43,164 nucleotides of DNA from a virus, in IMG/VR virus record IMGVR_UViG_3300035182_001001, positions 1 to 43,164 of that record; one strand, 5' to 3'. The notes below the pieces were generated by a model. That model did no database searches and had not been told where the DNA came from. It saw nothing but the letters and a program-made list of their open reading frames with translations. Shown piece by piece: positions 15,044 through 24,032 of this stretch. Position 1 is the first letter of the stretch. Every line of letters begins with the position of its first letter. The position numbers were made by a program, and so were the translations under genes.

Positions 15044-15361
15044 ATGTTGCTAGTTACAGGTACACGGAGCAGTGCACTAGTATCAATGCTCCATGCTGAA
15101 TTTCCAAATTATCACCCGCTGCTAAGTATTGCGCGCATCGCCCATCATGAAGACGCGGATTTGAAATTGCAATTCGAGTGTCACAAGACGATTGCAAAGT
15201 ACCTCGAACCTGAACTGAAGTCAGTTGAGATTAAGGGAGATATTCGCGAAGAGAAGGTCGTGCGAGTGTCCCTGTTTGACGTCGAAGATGCTGAAGTTCT
15301 GTCTACGAGCGAGAAATCGATATCTAGCCGGGAAACAGCTGTGACCTTATCTAACTGGTAA
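15044..15361 (+). CDS. Putative terminase small subunit
   Basis: 105 residues from ATG 15044, chosen because the promoter at 14985-15013 begins transcription inside the longer open frame and AAAGGA lies seven bases upstream. The pattern HPLLSIARIAHHEDADLKLQFECHKTIAKYLEPELKSVEI resembles phage small terminase-like proteins ('...LR...HKELA.Y..PKLKAVE'). It would recognise the packaging site and recruit the large subunit. Position as first late gene, ahead of the large terminase, supports this, although two virion-like genes lie between. Moderate confidence. Confidence 0.55.
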   Translation: MLLVTGTRSSALVSMLHAEFPNYHPLLSIARIAHHEDADLKLQFECHKTIAKYLEPELKSVEIKGDIREEKVVRVSLFDVEDAEVLSTSEKSISSRETAVTLSNW

Positions 15362-15373
15362 AAGGAGAATTAT

Positions 15374-15712
15374 ATGTTAGTGAATCGGTTTTGGAACGAG
15401 AGTGTAACGCCTCAAGGCGCGTCTGCCACATTGACTGGGGCGACTCGTGATGTAGGTGTTCAGTCAGGACAGAATCACAGTCTGTGCGCATTCAATGCGA
15501 TAGTTGTGAGTGACCAAGCTGGTACTATTCGCATTGAGACATCATTGAACGGCTCGACCTGGTACCGTGCCACTGCGGACGTGGCGGTTGGAGTGAATAC
15601 CCCAGTGGTTTTAAGTGTCCCTGTAGCAAGTCAATTCCATCGGGCTGTTTATGTGAACGGTGCGACGGCTCAGGGTAGCTTCAAGCTTGACACAAGTTAC
15701 ACAGAATCGTGA
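15374..15712 (+). CDS. Putative virion beta-sandwich (decoration-like) protein
   Basis: 112 residues, beta-rich, with Thr, Val and Ser predominating (GASATLTGATRDVGVQSG...). Such short all-beta proteins near the head genes are often capsid decoration or head fibre proteins. AAAGGAG ribosome site. No family recognised. Confidence 0.5.
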   Translation: MLVNRFWNESVTPQGASATLTGATRDVGVQSGQNHSLCAFNAIVVSDQAGTIRIETSLNGSTWYRATADVAVGVNTPVVLSVPVASQFHRAVYVNGATAQGSFKLDTSYTES

Positions 15713-15775
15713 TTCACTTGTAGCTAGAACCAATTAGTGCGCCGCTGACAAACCAGCGATGCCTAAGTACCAGCG

Positions 15776-15816
15776 TGACCGCAAGTAACGTTGGATTTGC
15801 GGTCATCCGCAGTTTT
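15776..15816 (+). terminator. Hairpin with downstream T run, possible terminator or leader structure
   Basis: Perfect 9-base arms TGACCGCAA (15776-15784) and TTGCGGTCA (15797-15805), followed by TCCGCAGTTTTATTTT. It lies between two late genes, so it may give partial termination or mRNA processing. Confidence 0.5.
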
Positions 15817-15841
15817 ATTTTCATATATTTAGGAGAAAACA

Positions 15842-16267
15842 ATGCCGACACTGATGCGGAACGTACAGGGGTTATTTGATACATTGACTAATGATTTTGT
15901 TGGTATTCTTGACCCGATTAGTCGCACTGAGTATTACTTCGAGGTGCAAAAAGGTGGCGCTTACCCAAGTCAGATGGTTGGGGGTAAAGAAACCAAGTTT
16001 CAGGTTGTCAATAGTGACTTATCTGGTACTCCTGGCAACGTTACTAATAACAACCCTGCAGGTATAGTAGCCGTTCCAGCAGGTGGCCAGTCTATCACCG
16101 TCAGCAACAGTTTGGTAACAGCGGCCTCGATAGTCCAAATCACTTTAATGTCTAACGATGGTACAGCTAAATCAGCAGTCGTCGTTGTTTCTGCAGGTAG
16201 CTTCACAATTACCTTGAATGCGGCAGCTACTGCGATAACCAAGATTGGTTACATTGTTATCCTCTAA
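15842..16267 (+). CDS. Putative virion structural protein
   Basis: 141 residues, all-beta, no charge clusters. The C-terminal half (VPAGGQSITVSNSLVTAASI...) is a regular beta pattern typical for small phage head or decoration proteins. AGGAG ribosome site. Its stop overlaps the terminase start as TAATGA, so translation is coupled. Confidence 0.5.
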   Translation: MPTLMRNVQGLFDTLTNDFVGILDPISRTEYYFEVQKGGAYPSQMVGGKETKFQVVNSDLSGTPGNVTNNNPAGIVAVPAGGQSITVSNSLVTAASIVQITLMSNDGTAKSAVVVVSAGSFTITLNAAATAITKIGYIVIL

Positions 16268-17685
16268 TGACTGAGTTCAAGCTATACGCGAAGCAGCAAC
16301 GTGCTCTTGTCACACCAGCGAACGAAATCCTATACGGAGGAGCCGCAGGGGGTGGTAAGAGCTATTTGGCGCGTGTTGCAAGCATCGTGTATAGCCTTGA
16401 GATTCCTGGACTGATTACTTACCTGTTTCGACGTACCTTCAAAGAAGTCCTTGCTAACCATGTGTATACCCCAGGTGGATACATTGAAATGTTGAAGGAT
16501 TTGATAGACTCTGGAGATTGTGTATTCTCTAAATCTGACTTTTCATTTACGTTTTACAATGGAAGTCGAATTCAGCTAGCACATAGTCAGTACGAGAGTG
16601 ACATTTATACCCATCAAGGAGCTCAAATTGGCTTCTTGATCATCGACGAAGCTACTCACTTCACACCCTCAATGGTTCGATTCATACGAAGTCGTGTTCG
16701 ACTAGGTTCGATGAGCGTTCCGGAGCAGTGGAAAGGTCTTTTTCCACGGATTTTGTACACCGCCAACCCCGGAGGCGTCGGTCATCATTACTTCAAGTCG
16801 AATTTTGTCGATATCGGTGCCGGACATGTATTTGTAGCACCTGAAGATGAAGGCTCTATGCGTCGTGAGTACGTTCCAGCTCGTCTGCATGACAACAAGG
16901 TGCTAATTCTTAACGACCCTGAGTACCATCAGCGTCTGAAAGGTATGGGGGATACGGCTACGGTTCAGGCTATGCTTGAAGGTGACTGGGAATCATTGAG
17001 TTCTGGTGGATTTGCAGACGTTTGGCGAGCAAAATACCACGTGGTTAAACCATTTGACATACCTTTTACTTGGCGAATTGATCGTGGGTACGACTATGGT
17101 AGCTCTAACCCCGCGGCTTGTTGTTGGTTCGCTGAGAGTGATGGGTCTGACTTCGTTGACGCGGATGGTAACGAGGCATGGGTGCCCGCAGGTTCGATTT
17201 TCCAAATAGGCGAATTGTATTTTGCAAACAAACGTCATGAAGGATTACGTCTTACAGCTACAGAGCAAGCTAGTCGTATTAAGCAGTATGAGCAAGATGA
17301 AGGATTATGGGGCAAAGTAGAGCCTGGTCCTGCGGATAATAGCATCTTCAGTAGTGAACCTGGTCACACCACTATAGCCGCAGATATGGCAACTGTTGGT
17401 GTGAAGTTCATTAGGTCAAATAAAGCCCCTGGGAGCCGAGTTCAAGGCGTTCAACTATTCAGAGGTTACCTCAAAGCCGCAACTCAAAGACCTATGGAGA
17501 AACCTGGTTACTTTGTCTTTAATACTTGCTATCATACCATTCGCACACTTCCGAACTTGGAAAACGATGAGAAAAATCGTGAAGATATTGACTCAAATGG
17601 TGAGGACCACCTTTGGGACGTTATTCGATATAGGGTCTTGAAGTCTGCAAAGAAAGCCAAGACCACAACCGTAACAGGAGCATAA
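16267..17685 (+). CDS. terL: Terminase large subunit
   Basis: 472 residues. It is the ATP-driven packaging motor and nuclease that cuts the concatemer. Walker A is GGAAGGGKS (24-32), Walker B LIIDE (D127, E128), coupling motif ANPGG (166-170). The C-terminal RNase H-like nuclease starts at DRGYDYG (D272, D276) with further acidic residues near EDHLWD at the end. Length and motif order match phage large terminases. Coupled by TAATG to the gene before and one base from the portal gene. Confidence 0.96.
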   Translation: MTEFKLYAKQQRALVTPANEILYGGAAGGGKSYLARVASIVYSLEIPGLITYLFRRTFKEVLANHVYTPGGYIEMLKDLIDSGDCVFSKSDFSFTFYNGSRIQLAHSQYESDIYTHQGAQIGFLIIDEATHFTPSMVRFIRSRVRLGSMSVPEQWKGLFPRILYTANPGGVGHHYFKSNFVDIGAGHVFVAPEDEGSMRREYVPARLHDNKVLILNDPEYHQRLKGMGDTATVQAMLEGDWESLSSGGFADVWRAKYHVVKPFDIPFTWRIDRGYDYGSSNPAACCWFAESDGSDFVDADGNEAWVPAGSIFQIGELYFANKRHEGLRLTATEQASRIKQYEQDEGLWGKVEPGPADNSIFSSEPGHTTIAADMATVGVKFIRSNKAPGSRVQGVQLFRGYLKAATQRPMEKPGYFVFNTCYHTIRTLPNLENDEKNREDIDSNGEDHLWDVIRYRVLKSAKKAKTTTVTGA

Positions 17686-17686
17686 A

Positions 17687-19054
17687 ATGCCAGTTAGTTC
17701 ACAACATCCTGAATACAAAGCCCGTGCTGAAGACTGGATCAAGTGCCGGGATGCGTTTGAGGGCCAATCGGCTATCAAGGCTGCAGGCGTAAAGTACCTG
17801 CCCAAACTCAGCGAACAAACAACAGACGATTACAACGCCTATAAGACACGTGCGTTGTTCTATTCAATTACAAGTAAGACTATCTCGGCGCTGGTAGGTA
17901 TGGCATCTGCCAAGCGACCTATAGTTACACATCCATCGGAGCTGGACAAATTCTTTCTCGACGATAGTGGAGTTCAGTTTTACGAGATGCTGTCGCAATC
18001 GCTCTCTGAAAACTTACTAATGGGTCGATTTGGAATATTGGTCGACCGCCCTAAATCTGGAGGCTCTCCTGAACTAGTAGGGTATACCGCTGAGGCCATT
18101 ATCAACTGGCGTACGGATGAACATGGTAATCCTACGTTGGTAGTTCTGTCTGAAAACGTGGCCAAGCAAGAATCTAGTGATGAATTTGAAATTGATACAG
18201 AGCCTCAGTATCGTGTACTTCGTCTGACAAACGGCGTGTATACGCAATCAATCTACTCTGAAAAAGGTGATTTTATTGGTTCAGTGACCCCACTGAATAC
18301 AGGCAAAACTATGGATTTCATTCCATTCTTTGTAGTCAACCCATTCGGCGTAGGGTTTGACATGCACAAGCCTCCAGTACTTGACATTGTTGAGATTAAC
18401 ATTTCTCACTATCGTACTAGTGCTGACCTTGAACATGGTCGACATTTTACGGGTTTACCGGTGCCTGTGGTATCTGGCGTTGACTCTTCGACCAAGTTGC
18501 GTGTAGGTTCTATGGTGGCCTGGGTTCTACCAGATCATCAGGCTAAAGCCTACTACTTGGAATTCACTGGTCAGGGTCTGATCAGCCTTGAGAAAGCTCT
18601 CTCTGAGAAGCAATCTCAACTTGCTAGTTTGTCAGCGCGTCTACTTGACAATAGTAAGCATGGTTCTGAAGCTGCTGACACTGTACGCTTGCGCTACATG
18701 TCTGAGACCGCGTCTCTTGCAGCTGTAGCCCGTGCGGTCGAGGCCCTACTGAATAAGGCATACAAAACAGTTGCCATTATGGAAGGCTTGGAAGAAGCCT
18801 CTGTATCTATCAAACTTGACAAAGAGTTTCTGGATGCACGACTGTCTAGTGCAGAACTTCGCGAACTTGTCGGAGCTTACATCTCCGGCGGGATTAGCAA
18901 AGAAACGCTGGTATATAACCTGCGTAGGGGCGACTTACTTTCACCTGATCGTAAAGATTCAGAGGAGGTAAACGCATTGATTGCTGCAGAAAAGGCCAAA
19001 CAAGAGAGCCAACAAAGCAGTGGGACTGGTATTAACATCAATAATGGAGCTTAA
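17687..19054 (+). CDS. Portal protein (DUF4055 type)
   Basis: 455 residues. It forms the dodecameric ring through which DNA enters and leaves the head. The N-terminal YKARAEDWIKCRDAFEG and the following LPKLSEQTTDDYNAYKTRALFY...SALVGM are typical for the DUF4055 portal family. Position between terminase and scaffold supports it. Confidence 0.9.
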   Translation: MPVSSQHPEYKARAEDWIKCRDAFEGQSAIKAAGVKYLPKLSEQTTDDYNAYKTRALFYSITSKTISALVGMASAKRPIVTHPSELDKFFLDDSGVQFYEMLSQSLSENLLMGRFGILVDRPKSGGSPELVGYTAEAIINWRTDEHGNPTLVVLSENVAKQESSDEFEIDTEPQYRVLRLTNGVYTQSIYSEKGDFIGSVTPLNTGKTMDFIPFFVVNPFGVGFDMHKPPVLDIVEINISHYRTSADLEHGRHFTGLPVPVVSGVDSSTKLRVGSMVAWVLPDHQAKAYYLEFTGQGLISLEKALSEKQSQLASLSARLLDNSKHGSEAADTVRLRYMSETASLAAVARAVEALLNKAYKTVAIMEGLEEASVSIKLDKEFLDARLSSAELRELVGAYISGGISKETLVYNLRRGDLLSPDRKDSEEVNALIAAEKAKQESQQSSGTGININNGA

Positions 19055-19056
19055 TC

Positions 19057-19758
19057 ATGAAACTCAAATTCAAACTCGACACTATCGACGGCTTAGAAAC
19101 AGCTATCGCAGGTCTCTATGAGCAAGGCGCTGACGGCGCGTACTACCTGTCTGTAGACGGGGCTGTGGACAAATCTAAACTCGATGAATTCCGCAATAAC
19201 AATGTCAAGTTACTGAAGGACTTGGAAAAATTCAAAGATATGGACCCGGCCAAATATCAGGAACTTCTCGATCTGGCTAAGAAGGCAGATGAGAAGAAAC
19301 TAATTGATGCAGGTGAAATCGATAAGGTAGTCGAACAGCGTGTAGGTGAAATGAAGTCCACTTATGAAACTCAGTTGAAGACCTTGACTGAACAAAATTC
19401 TGTGGCTCAGCGTCAATTGGAATCGCTGCTGATCGACAATGCTGTTCGTGATGCCGCTATTAAATCAGGTGTGCAACCTACTGCCGTGGACGATGTGCTG
19501 CTGCGAGCCAAGGCAACTTTCAAGATCAAGGACGGCAATGCAGTCCCTGTGGACTCGCAAGGTAACGTGGTTTACAGTAAGGATGGCTCTACCCCGATGT
19601 CTGTGGTTGACTGGACCTCCGGACTTAAGAAGCAAGCCCCTCACCTATTTCAAGGCTCTCAAGGTGGCGGCGCTCAAGGTTCTGGCAAGGGTAATGTGGA
19701 TACATCCAAGTTGTCGCCAGCTCAAAAGATTGCTCAAGGGCTTGAGGCCATGGGCTAA
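19057..19758 (+). CDS. Capsid scaffolding protein
   Basis: 233 residues, charged, predicted coiled coil about residues 35-130, with a Gly/Gln-rich linker near 205-220. It lies between portal and capsid, as expected for a scaffold that guides assembly. The C-terminal KLSPAQKIAQGLEAMG may be the capsid-binding end. Confidence 0.75.
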   Translation: MKLKFKLDTIDGLETAIAGLYEQGADGAYYLSVDGAVDKSKLDEFRNNNVKLLKDLEKFKDMDPAKYQELLDLAKKADEKKLIDAGEIDKVVEQRVGEMKSTYETQLKTLTEQNSVAQRQLESLLIDNAVRDAAIKSGVQPTAVDDVLLRAKATFKIKDGNAVPVDSQGNVVYSKDGSTPMSVVDWTSGLKKQAPHLFQGSQGGGAQGSGKGNVDTSKLSPAQKIAQGLEAMG

Positions 19759-19778
19759 CCCTCGATCATGGACCATTG

Positions 19779-19806
19779 ATAGCAGGCTAGCCCTGCTATT
19801 TACTTA
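19779..19806 (+). terminator. Hairpin after the scaffold gene
   Basis: Arms ATAGCAGG (19779-19786) and CCTGCTAT (19792-19799) with a short loop, then TTACTT. A weak terminator or attenuator upstream of the capsid promoter. Confidence 0.45.
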
Positions 19807-19821
19807 TGTATCCTAGCAAGG

Positions 19822-19827
19822 TATAAT
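19822..19827 (+). promoter_or_regulatory. Candidate capsid gene promoter
   Basis: Perfect TATAAT about 114 bases before the capsid ATG, with a poor -35 (TTACTT, 16 bases upstream). It would give additional transcription of the most abundant virion protein. Confidence 0.4.
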
Positions 19828-19940
19828 ACAACCAAGATTAGCAAATTTGAGTTCAGAGAATTCGAAGTTGCGTGTTGTCTCTCCGGTGGGGCAGACGAGT
19901 AGTCAAAATTCGTTTAACTTAGACAAATTGGAGAAATGAC

Positions 19941-20858
19941 ATGGCATCAGTAACACTGGCGGAATCCGCCAAACTATCTCAAGATCTGCTCATCACTGGC
20001 GTTATTGAGAACATAATCTCGGTCAATCCGATTTTTGAGGTTCTACCTTTCATGGAAATCGAAGGCAATGCCCTCGGCTTCAATCGTGAAAACGCATTGG
20101 GTGATGCTCAATATCTAGGTGTTGGCTCTACCATCACTGCAAAAAATCCGAGCTCCTATACTTACGTCACAGCGGGTTTGACCACTTTGCTCGGTGACGC
20201 TGAACTGAACGGACTGATTGAAGCTACTCGCTCAAACAAGCAAGATCAGCGAGCTGCTCAAGTGGCATCTAAGGCTAAATCCATAGCTCGTCAGTTCCAG
20301 GACACGATGATCAACGGTGACGGCACTTCCAATACCTTCCAAGGTATTCTAGCTCTGACGCCGGCAGGTCAGAAAATCTCCACTGGTACGAACGGTTCGC
20401 AATTGACCTTCGACATTCTAGATCAACTGATCGACGTTGTCAAGGACAAGGATGGTCAGGTCGATTACCTTATGATGCCTTTCCGTACCCGCCGCGCTTA
20501 TTTCAACTTGTTACGCACTCTCGGTGGCGCATCCGTTAACGAAGTGATGAACCTGCCGTCTGGTCGTCAAGTGCCTATGTATCGCGGTGTTCCTATCTTC
20601 GTGAACGACTTCATTCCTACCAACCAAACCGTAGGTTCCTCCACCACTTGTACAAGTGTTGTGGCAGGTACGTTTGACGATGGTTCAGGCATGCATGGCA
20701 TTTCAGGTCTGACTGCAATTGGTAACGCAGGTATTCGTGTTGAGAATATCGGTGCTAAAGAAACCGCGGATGAAAAAATCACCCGCGTGAAGTTCTATTG
20801 TGGCTTTGCCAACTTCTCTCAATTAGGCATTGCTGTAGCACCTGGCATAACCAACTAA
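19941..20858 (+). CDS. Major capsid protein (HK97 fold likely)
   Basis: 305 residues. The N-terminal helix (SVTLAESAKLSQDLLITGVIENI) and the later pattern with QFQDTMINGDGTSNTFQGIL and MMPFRTRRAYFNLLRTLGG fit the phage major capsid family that has a HK97 fold. It follows the scaffold, has its own candidate promoter, a GGAG ribosome site and a stable hairpin after the stop. Confident by order and pattern. Confidence 0.9.
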   Translation: MASVTLAESAKLSQDLLITGVIENIISVNPIFEVLPFMEIEGNALGFNRENALGDAQYLGVGSTITAKNPSSYTYVTAGLTTLLGDAELNGLIEATRSNKQDQRAAQVASKAKSIARQFQDTMINGDGTSNTFQGILALTPAGQKISTGTNGSQLTFDILDQLIDVVKDKDGQVDYLMMPFRTRRAYFNLLRTLGGASVNEVMNLPSGRQVPMYRGVPIFVNDFIPTNQTVGSSTTCTSVVAGTFDDGSGMHGISGLTAIGNAGIRVENIGAKETADEKITRVKFYCGFANFSQLGIAVAPGITN

Positions 20859-20863
20859 GCGTA

Positions 20864-20889
20864 AAGGGGCTTCGGCCCCTTACCTGTTT
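20864..20889 (+). terminator. Strong hairpin after the capsid gene
   Basis: AAGGGGC TTCG GCCCCTT with a UUCG loop, five bases after the stop. The T run is poor (TACCTGTTT), so it may be a partial terminator or a 3' stabiliser of capsid mRNA. Confidence 0.65.
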
Positions 20890-20909
20890 CAACAAAATAA
20901 GAGGTAATC

Positions 20910-21248
20910 ATGGCGAAAATAGCGCGATTCAAACTTACCGGTGAACAAGAGGGTCAAACGACTATCATCAATGGTCGTTATCAATTCAACGAAGGTGTTC
21001 ACGAACGAAACGAAGATGACGGCAAGCTGGTGGAAATCATTTTGTGTAATTATTATGGTTGCATCTTGGAGTGGGTGGATGACACTCCAGCGGCGGTGAC
21101 AGATTCGAATGCCGAACCTTCTCTAGCTAAGTCTGAGACTGACGCTGCAGCAAAGGCAAAGGCTGACGCTGAAGCGAAGGCCAAGGCTGACGCTGACACT
21201 GAAGCTAAGGCCAAAGCTGACTCTGAAGCAGCTGCGAAGGCTAAATAA
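20910..21248 (+). CDS. Small head protein with Ala/Lys/Asp repeat tail
   Basis: 112 residues. The first 55 form a compact beta-rich part. The rest is a tandem low-complexity tail of AKADAE-like units, encoded by near-repeated DNA (AAGGCTGACGCTGAAG), so its length may vary. Its position after the capsid suggests a head or connector role. The gene overlaps the next by one base. Confidence 0.5.
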   Translation: MAKIARFKLTGEQEGQTTIINGRYQFNEGVHERNEDDGKLVEIILCNYYGCILEWVDDTPAAVTDSNAEPSLAKSETDAAAKAKADAEAKAKADADTEAKAKADSEAAAKAK

Positions 21249-21787
21249 TGGCCTTGGATGCTACTCTAGGTGGAACCTCTGCGAACAGTTATGTTACTGT
21301 CGCAGAGGCTGACGACTATTTCTCTACGAGTTTTGGTCGTACCTCTTGGAGTAGTACTATATCTGATAATAAGGAAATTGTCCTTATCGAATCAACTCGC
21401 CTTCTGGACCTGCTAGTGTCTTGGAAGGGGTATGTTAAGAGCGATACTCAAGCCCTTCGGTGGCCACGTACATACGTTCCTAACATAGATGGTCCGTATA
21501 ACGGAGTTGACACGGTTATTGAATCGTATATCAGCGATTCTATTGTACCAAAAGACGTCAAGAACGCAGTGTTTGAACTAGCTTATAGTCTGTTATCGAA
21601 TGGCGGATTCCAATCTAGTGAAAATGAGTTGTCGAAGGTACAAGTAGGCCCTGTATCCATTGATTTTTCTGAAACAGTCAAGTCGAATGGGTTGCCTAAA
21701 ATAGTCCGAGACATGATTGCTAGATGGGGGGAGTACACTGTTGGGTCTAGTAATTCTGTACACACCGTGGGATTGTTGAGAACATGA
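21248..21787 (+). CDS. Head-tail adaptor (DnaT-like/Ad1 type)
   Basis: 179 residues. The N-terminus ATLGGTSANSYVTVAEADDYF and the helical pattern after it (EIVLIESTRLLDLL...ALRWPRT) are the signature of the DnaT-like family that acts as head-tail adaptor below the portal. Overlaps the next gene as ATGA. Confidence 0.8.
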   Translation: MALDATLGGTSANSYVTVAEADDYFSTSFGRTSWSSTISDNKEIVLIESTRLLDLLVSWKGYVKSDTQALRWPRTYVPNIDGPYNGVDTVIESYISDSIVPKDVKNAVFELAYSLLSNGGFQSSENELSKVQVGPVSIDFSETVKSNGLPKIVRDMIARWGEYTVGSSNSVHTVGLLRT

Positions 21788-22152
21788 GTGATCTAGCTTC
21801 AACCATTTACAGTGCTGTTATTGGAGCCAAAGGTAAACTAGGCTCATTGGTTATTCAAGTCACGTTGAAGACTGCGGGTGTTGCATCTTATAACGCGGCT
21901 TCAGGTGTTAAATCCACTGCTACGACAGATAAATCTATCGATGTAGTGGTTGACAAGTTTGCTTTCAATGAGATTGATGGCCAACAAGTCAAGAGTTCAG
22001 ATGTGAAACTTATCATGTTTAACAATGATGATACAGTTCCAAGTTTGAGCGACAAAGTTGTGATGAACGGGTTAACATATGATTTAATCAATGTTAACCC
22101 TGTGCAAGCAGGTAGTAAGGTCATTATTTTTATGCTTCAGTTGCGTCGGTAG
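21784..22152 (+). CDS. Head closure protein (putative)
   Basis: 122 residues, beta-rich, beginning MSDLASTIYSAVIGAKGKLG. Between the adaptor and the tail completion gene the usual protein is the head closure/stopper, and the size and beta pattern fit. The end overlaps a palindromic repeat. Confidence 0.6.
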   Translation: MSDLASTIYSAVIGAKGKLGSLVIQVTLKTAGVASYNAASGVKSTATTDKSIDVVVDKFAFNEIDGQQVKSSDVKLIMFNNDDTVPSLSDKVVMNGLTYDLINVNPVQAGSKVIIFMLQLRR

Positions 22153-22164
22153 CGCTCAGGAAGG

Positions 22165-22237
22165 CGCTCTGAATGCGTTCAAAATAGTTAGCTAATGGTA
22201 ACATATAAGCTACCTAAATTGAAACTGAATCAGAGCG
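22165..22237. repeat. Palindromic repeat copy between connector genes
   Basis: Arms CGCTCTGA (22165-22172) and TCAGAGCG (22230-22237), perfect 8-base dyad. Its reverse complement aligns with the copy at 27879 (CTGATTCAGTTTCAA against CTGGTTCAGTTTCAA). Confidence 0.7.
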
Positions 22238-22255
22238 TACTTTAGGAGCGTTTTG

Positions 22256-22633
22256 ATGGGTTTGACAAGTCGATGGGTTGTAAATCCAATGGATTTTATG
22301 AAAACCGTCGATAAGTCGGTGAAGGATAAAGCTAAGGACCTTGCGGAGCAAGTTTTTGATGGTGTCGTTGCAAAGACACCAGTTTGGACAGGAAGAGCTA
22401 GAGCGTGTTGGACGCTGAATGAGGGTGCACCGGTTTTCAAGTCGATTCCTTTGTATGAGGCTAATCCACTGAGTCCGCTACAACCTCCAGAACGACCAAA
22501 CATTTCGAACCTCCCACAGTACCCCAAACTGTATATTTGCAATGGGCAACCTTACTCAGTTAAACTTGAGTATGGGTATTCAGGGCAAGCCCCCGTAGGG
22601 ATGGTTAGAGTAACTTTGGCAGGATTGAAATAA
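22256..22633 (+). CDS. Tail completion/neck protein (HK97 gp10-like)
   Basis: 125 residues from ATG 22256, with AGGAG nine bases upstream. Begins with VDKSVKDKAKDLAEQVFDGVVAKTPVWTGRARACW, a pattern seen in the gp10-like neck/tail-completion family ('...TPVdTGraR..W'). Ends in VRVTLAGLK. Placed between head closure and tail terminator as expected. Confidence 0.75.
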   Translation: MGLTSRWVVNPMDFMKTVDKSVKDKAKDLAEQVFDGVVAKTPVWTGRARACWTLNEGAPVFKSIPLYEANPLSPLQPPERPNISNLPQYPKLYICNGQPYSVKLEYGYSGQAPVGMVRVTLAGLK

Positions 22634-23020
22634 ATGAGTTTTGTAAGCGAAAAAGCCACGATCGAACAATTTTTTCAGGCTCATTACGCTTCGACTCTTG
22701 TGAAGTACGAAAATGACGAGATGAACGATTCATCTGTCAACGAATGGATTCGGGTATCCACTCAGAATGCAGACGGTTTTCAAGCTTCTCTGGGTTCAAA
22801 CCCCTTGTTTCGATATGTCGGAGTTATGTTCGTACAAATTTTCGTTAAACCTGATATCGGTTCTGGAAGGGCCCTTGAATTAGCAGACACAATTACATCT
22901 TTGTTTCGTGCAAAACGTATCAGCGATATAGTTTTTCTCGTTCCTAAAGTGCAAAAAGTAGGCGTGTTCAAAGATTGGTACCAGGTGAACGTGTCAGTTG
23001 AATTTTCTCGAGAGGAATAA
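22634..23020 (+). CDS. Tail terminator protein (DUF4128/gpU-like)
   Basis: 128 residues. It likely caps the tail tube and sets its end. Central FVQIFVKPDIGSGRALELADTITSLFR fits the DUF4128 / gpU-like tail terminator family. Immediately upstream of the tail tube gene. Confidence 0.75.
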   Translation: MSFVSEKATIEQFFQAHYASTLVKYENDEMNDSSVNEWIRVSTQNADGFQASLGSNPLFRYVGVMFVQIFVKPDIGSGRALELADTITSLFRAKRISDIVFLVPKVQKVGVFKDWYQVNVSVEFSREE

Positions 23021-23023
23021 ATT

Positions 23024-23980
23024 ATGTCTAATCTTGGTACATCGAATCGGACCGCTCTTCGCTATGTTCCCGAAGTTACTTTCGGTACAACACCAGCGAC
23101 GCCGGCTTTCAAAGATATTCGCTATACAGGTGAATCTCTGAATTACTCGATCAAGAACGTCGTTTCTAGCGAAATTCGTTCTGATCGTAACACTACCGAC
23201 CTAGTACGTGTGTCTGCAGATGCTGCGGGCGATGTTCAGTTTGAAATGTCGTTCTTATCATTCGATGCTTTCATCGAGGCGGCTCTGTGCAATTCGTTCT
23301 CCGCTCCTGTTTCCAATCTGAGCTCGATTAAGAACGGAACCGCCCTCAAGTCATTTAGCTTGCAAAAGAACTTCCAAGACTTAGACACTCCGGTATTCCA
23401 GACATTCAATGGTTGCCGTGTTGGTGGAATGACTCTGGACTTCAAGACTGGTCAAATTATGACTGGTTCGTTCTCCTTTATGGGTCTTGGTGCAACAGCT
23501 AGTACCACACAGATTACAGGCGCTACGACTTCTGCGTCACCGGGTGTATCTGAAAATGTGATGAACGCGGTCACAGACTTGGTTGAAATAAAGGAAAACG
23601 GTGTCGCATCTACCATGGTGATTCGCTCCATGAGTATGAATCTGAACAACAACCTTCGTGCTCAGGATGCAATTGGTTCACTTCCTCACGTTGGTGTGGC
23701 ACTGGGTAAGCTTGAAATCACTGGAAATATAGAGGCCTATTTCGCGGATTTGACTGCTTACAATCGTTTCATTAACGGCACAGCTTTTGCGTTGTCATTC
23801 AAAGTTAACGACGCTACAGGCGACTACTACCGTTTCACTCTTCCTGCTGTGAAGTACGAATCTGGTCAAGTAGTAGCAGGTGGTATCGACCAAGATTTGG
23901 TGTTCCAAGGTACTTGGCGCGCCATTTACGATCCGATAACCGCATGTATGATTCAAATCGATAAGTTCGATAATCCTTAA
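23024..23980 (+). CDS. Major tail tube protein
   Basis: 318 residues. N-terminal LRYVPEVTFGTTPATPAFKDIRYTGESL is typical for the phage tail tube family of siphoviruses. Beta-rich throughout. It polymerises around the tape measure. Position before the chaperone genes confirms. Confidence 0.88.
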   Translation: MSNLGTSNRTALRYVPEVTFGTTPATPAFKDIRYTGESLNYSIKNVVSSEIRSDRNTTDLVRVSADAAGDVQFEMSFLSFDAFIEAALCNSFSAPVSNLSSIKNGTALKSFSLQKNFQDLDTPVFQTFNGCRVGGMTLDFKTGQIMTGSFSFMGLGATASTTQITGATTSASPGVSENVMNAVTDLVEIKENGVASTMVIRSMSMNLNNNLRAQDAIGSLPHVGVALGKLEITGNIEAYFADLTAYNRFINGTAFALSFKVNDATGDYYRFTLPAVKYESGQVVAGGIDQDLVFQGTWRAIYDPITACMIQIDKFDNP

Positions 23981-24032
23981 TGTGGTAATTGGACAAAATA
24001 GCACAGTGGATTAACATAAAAGGAAAAATATC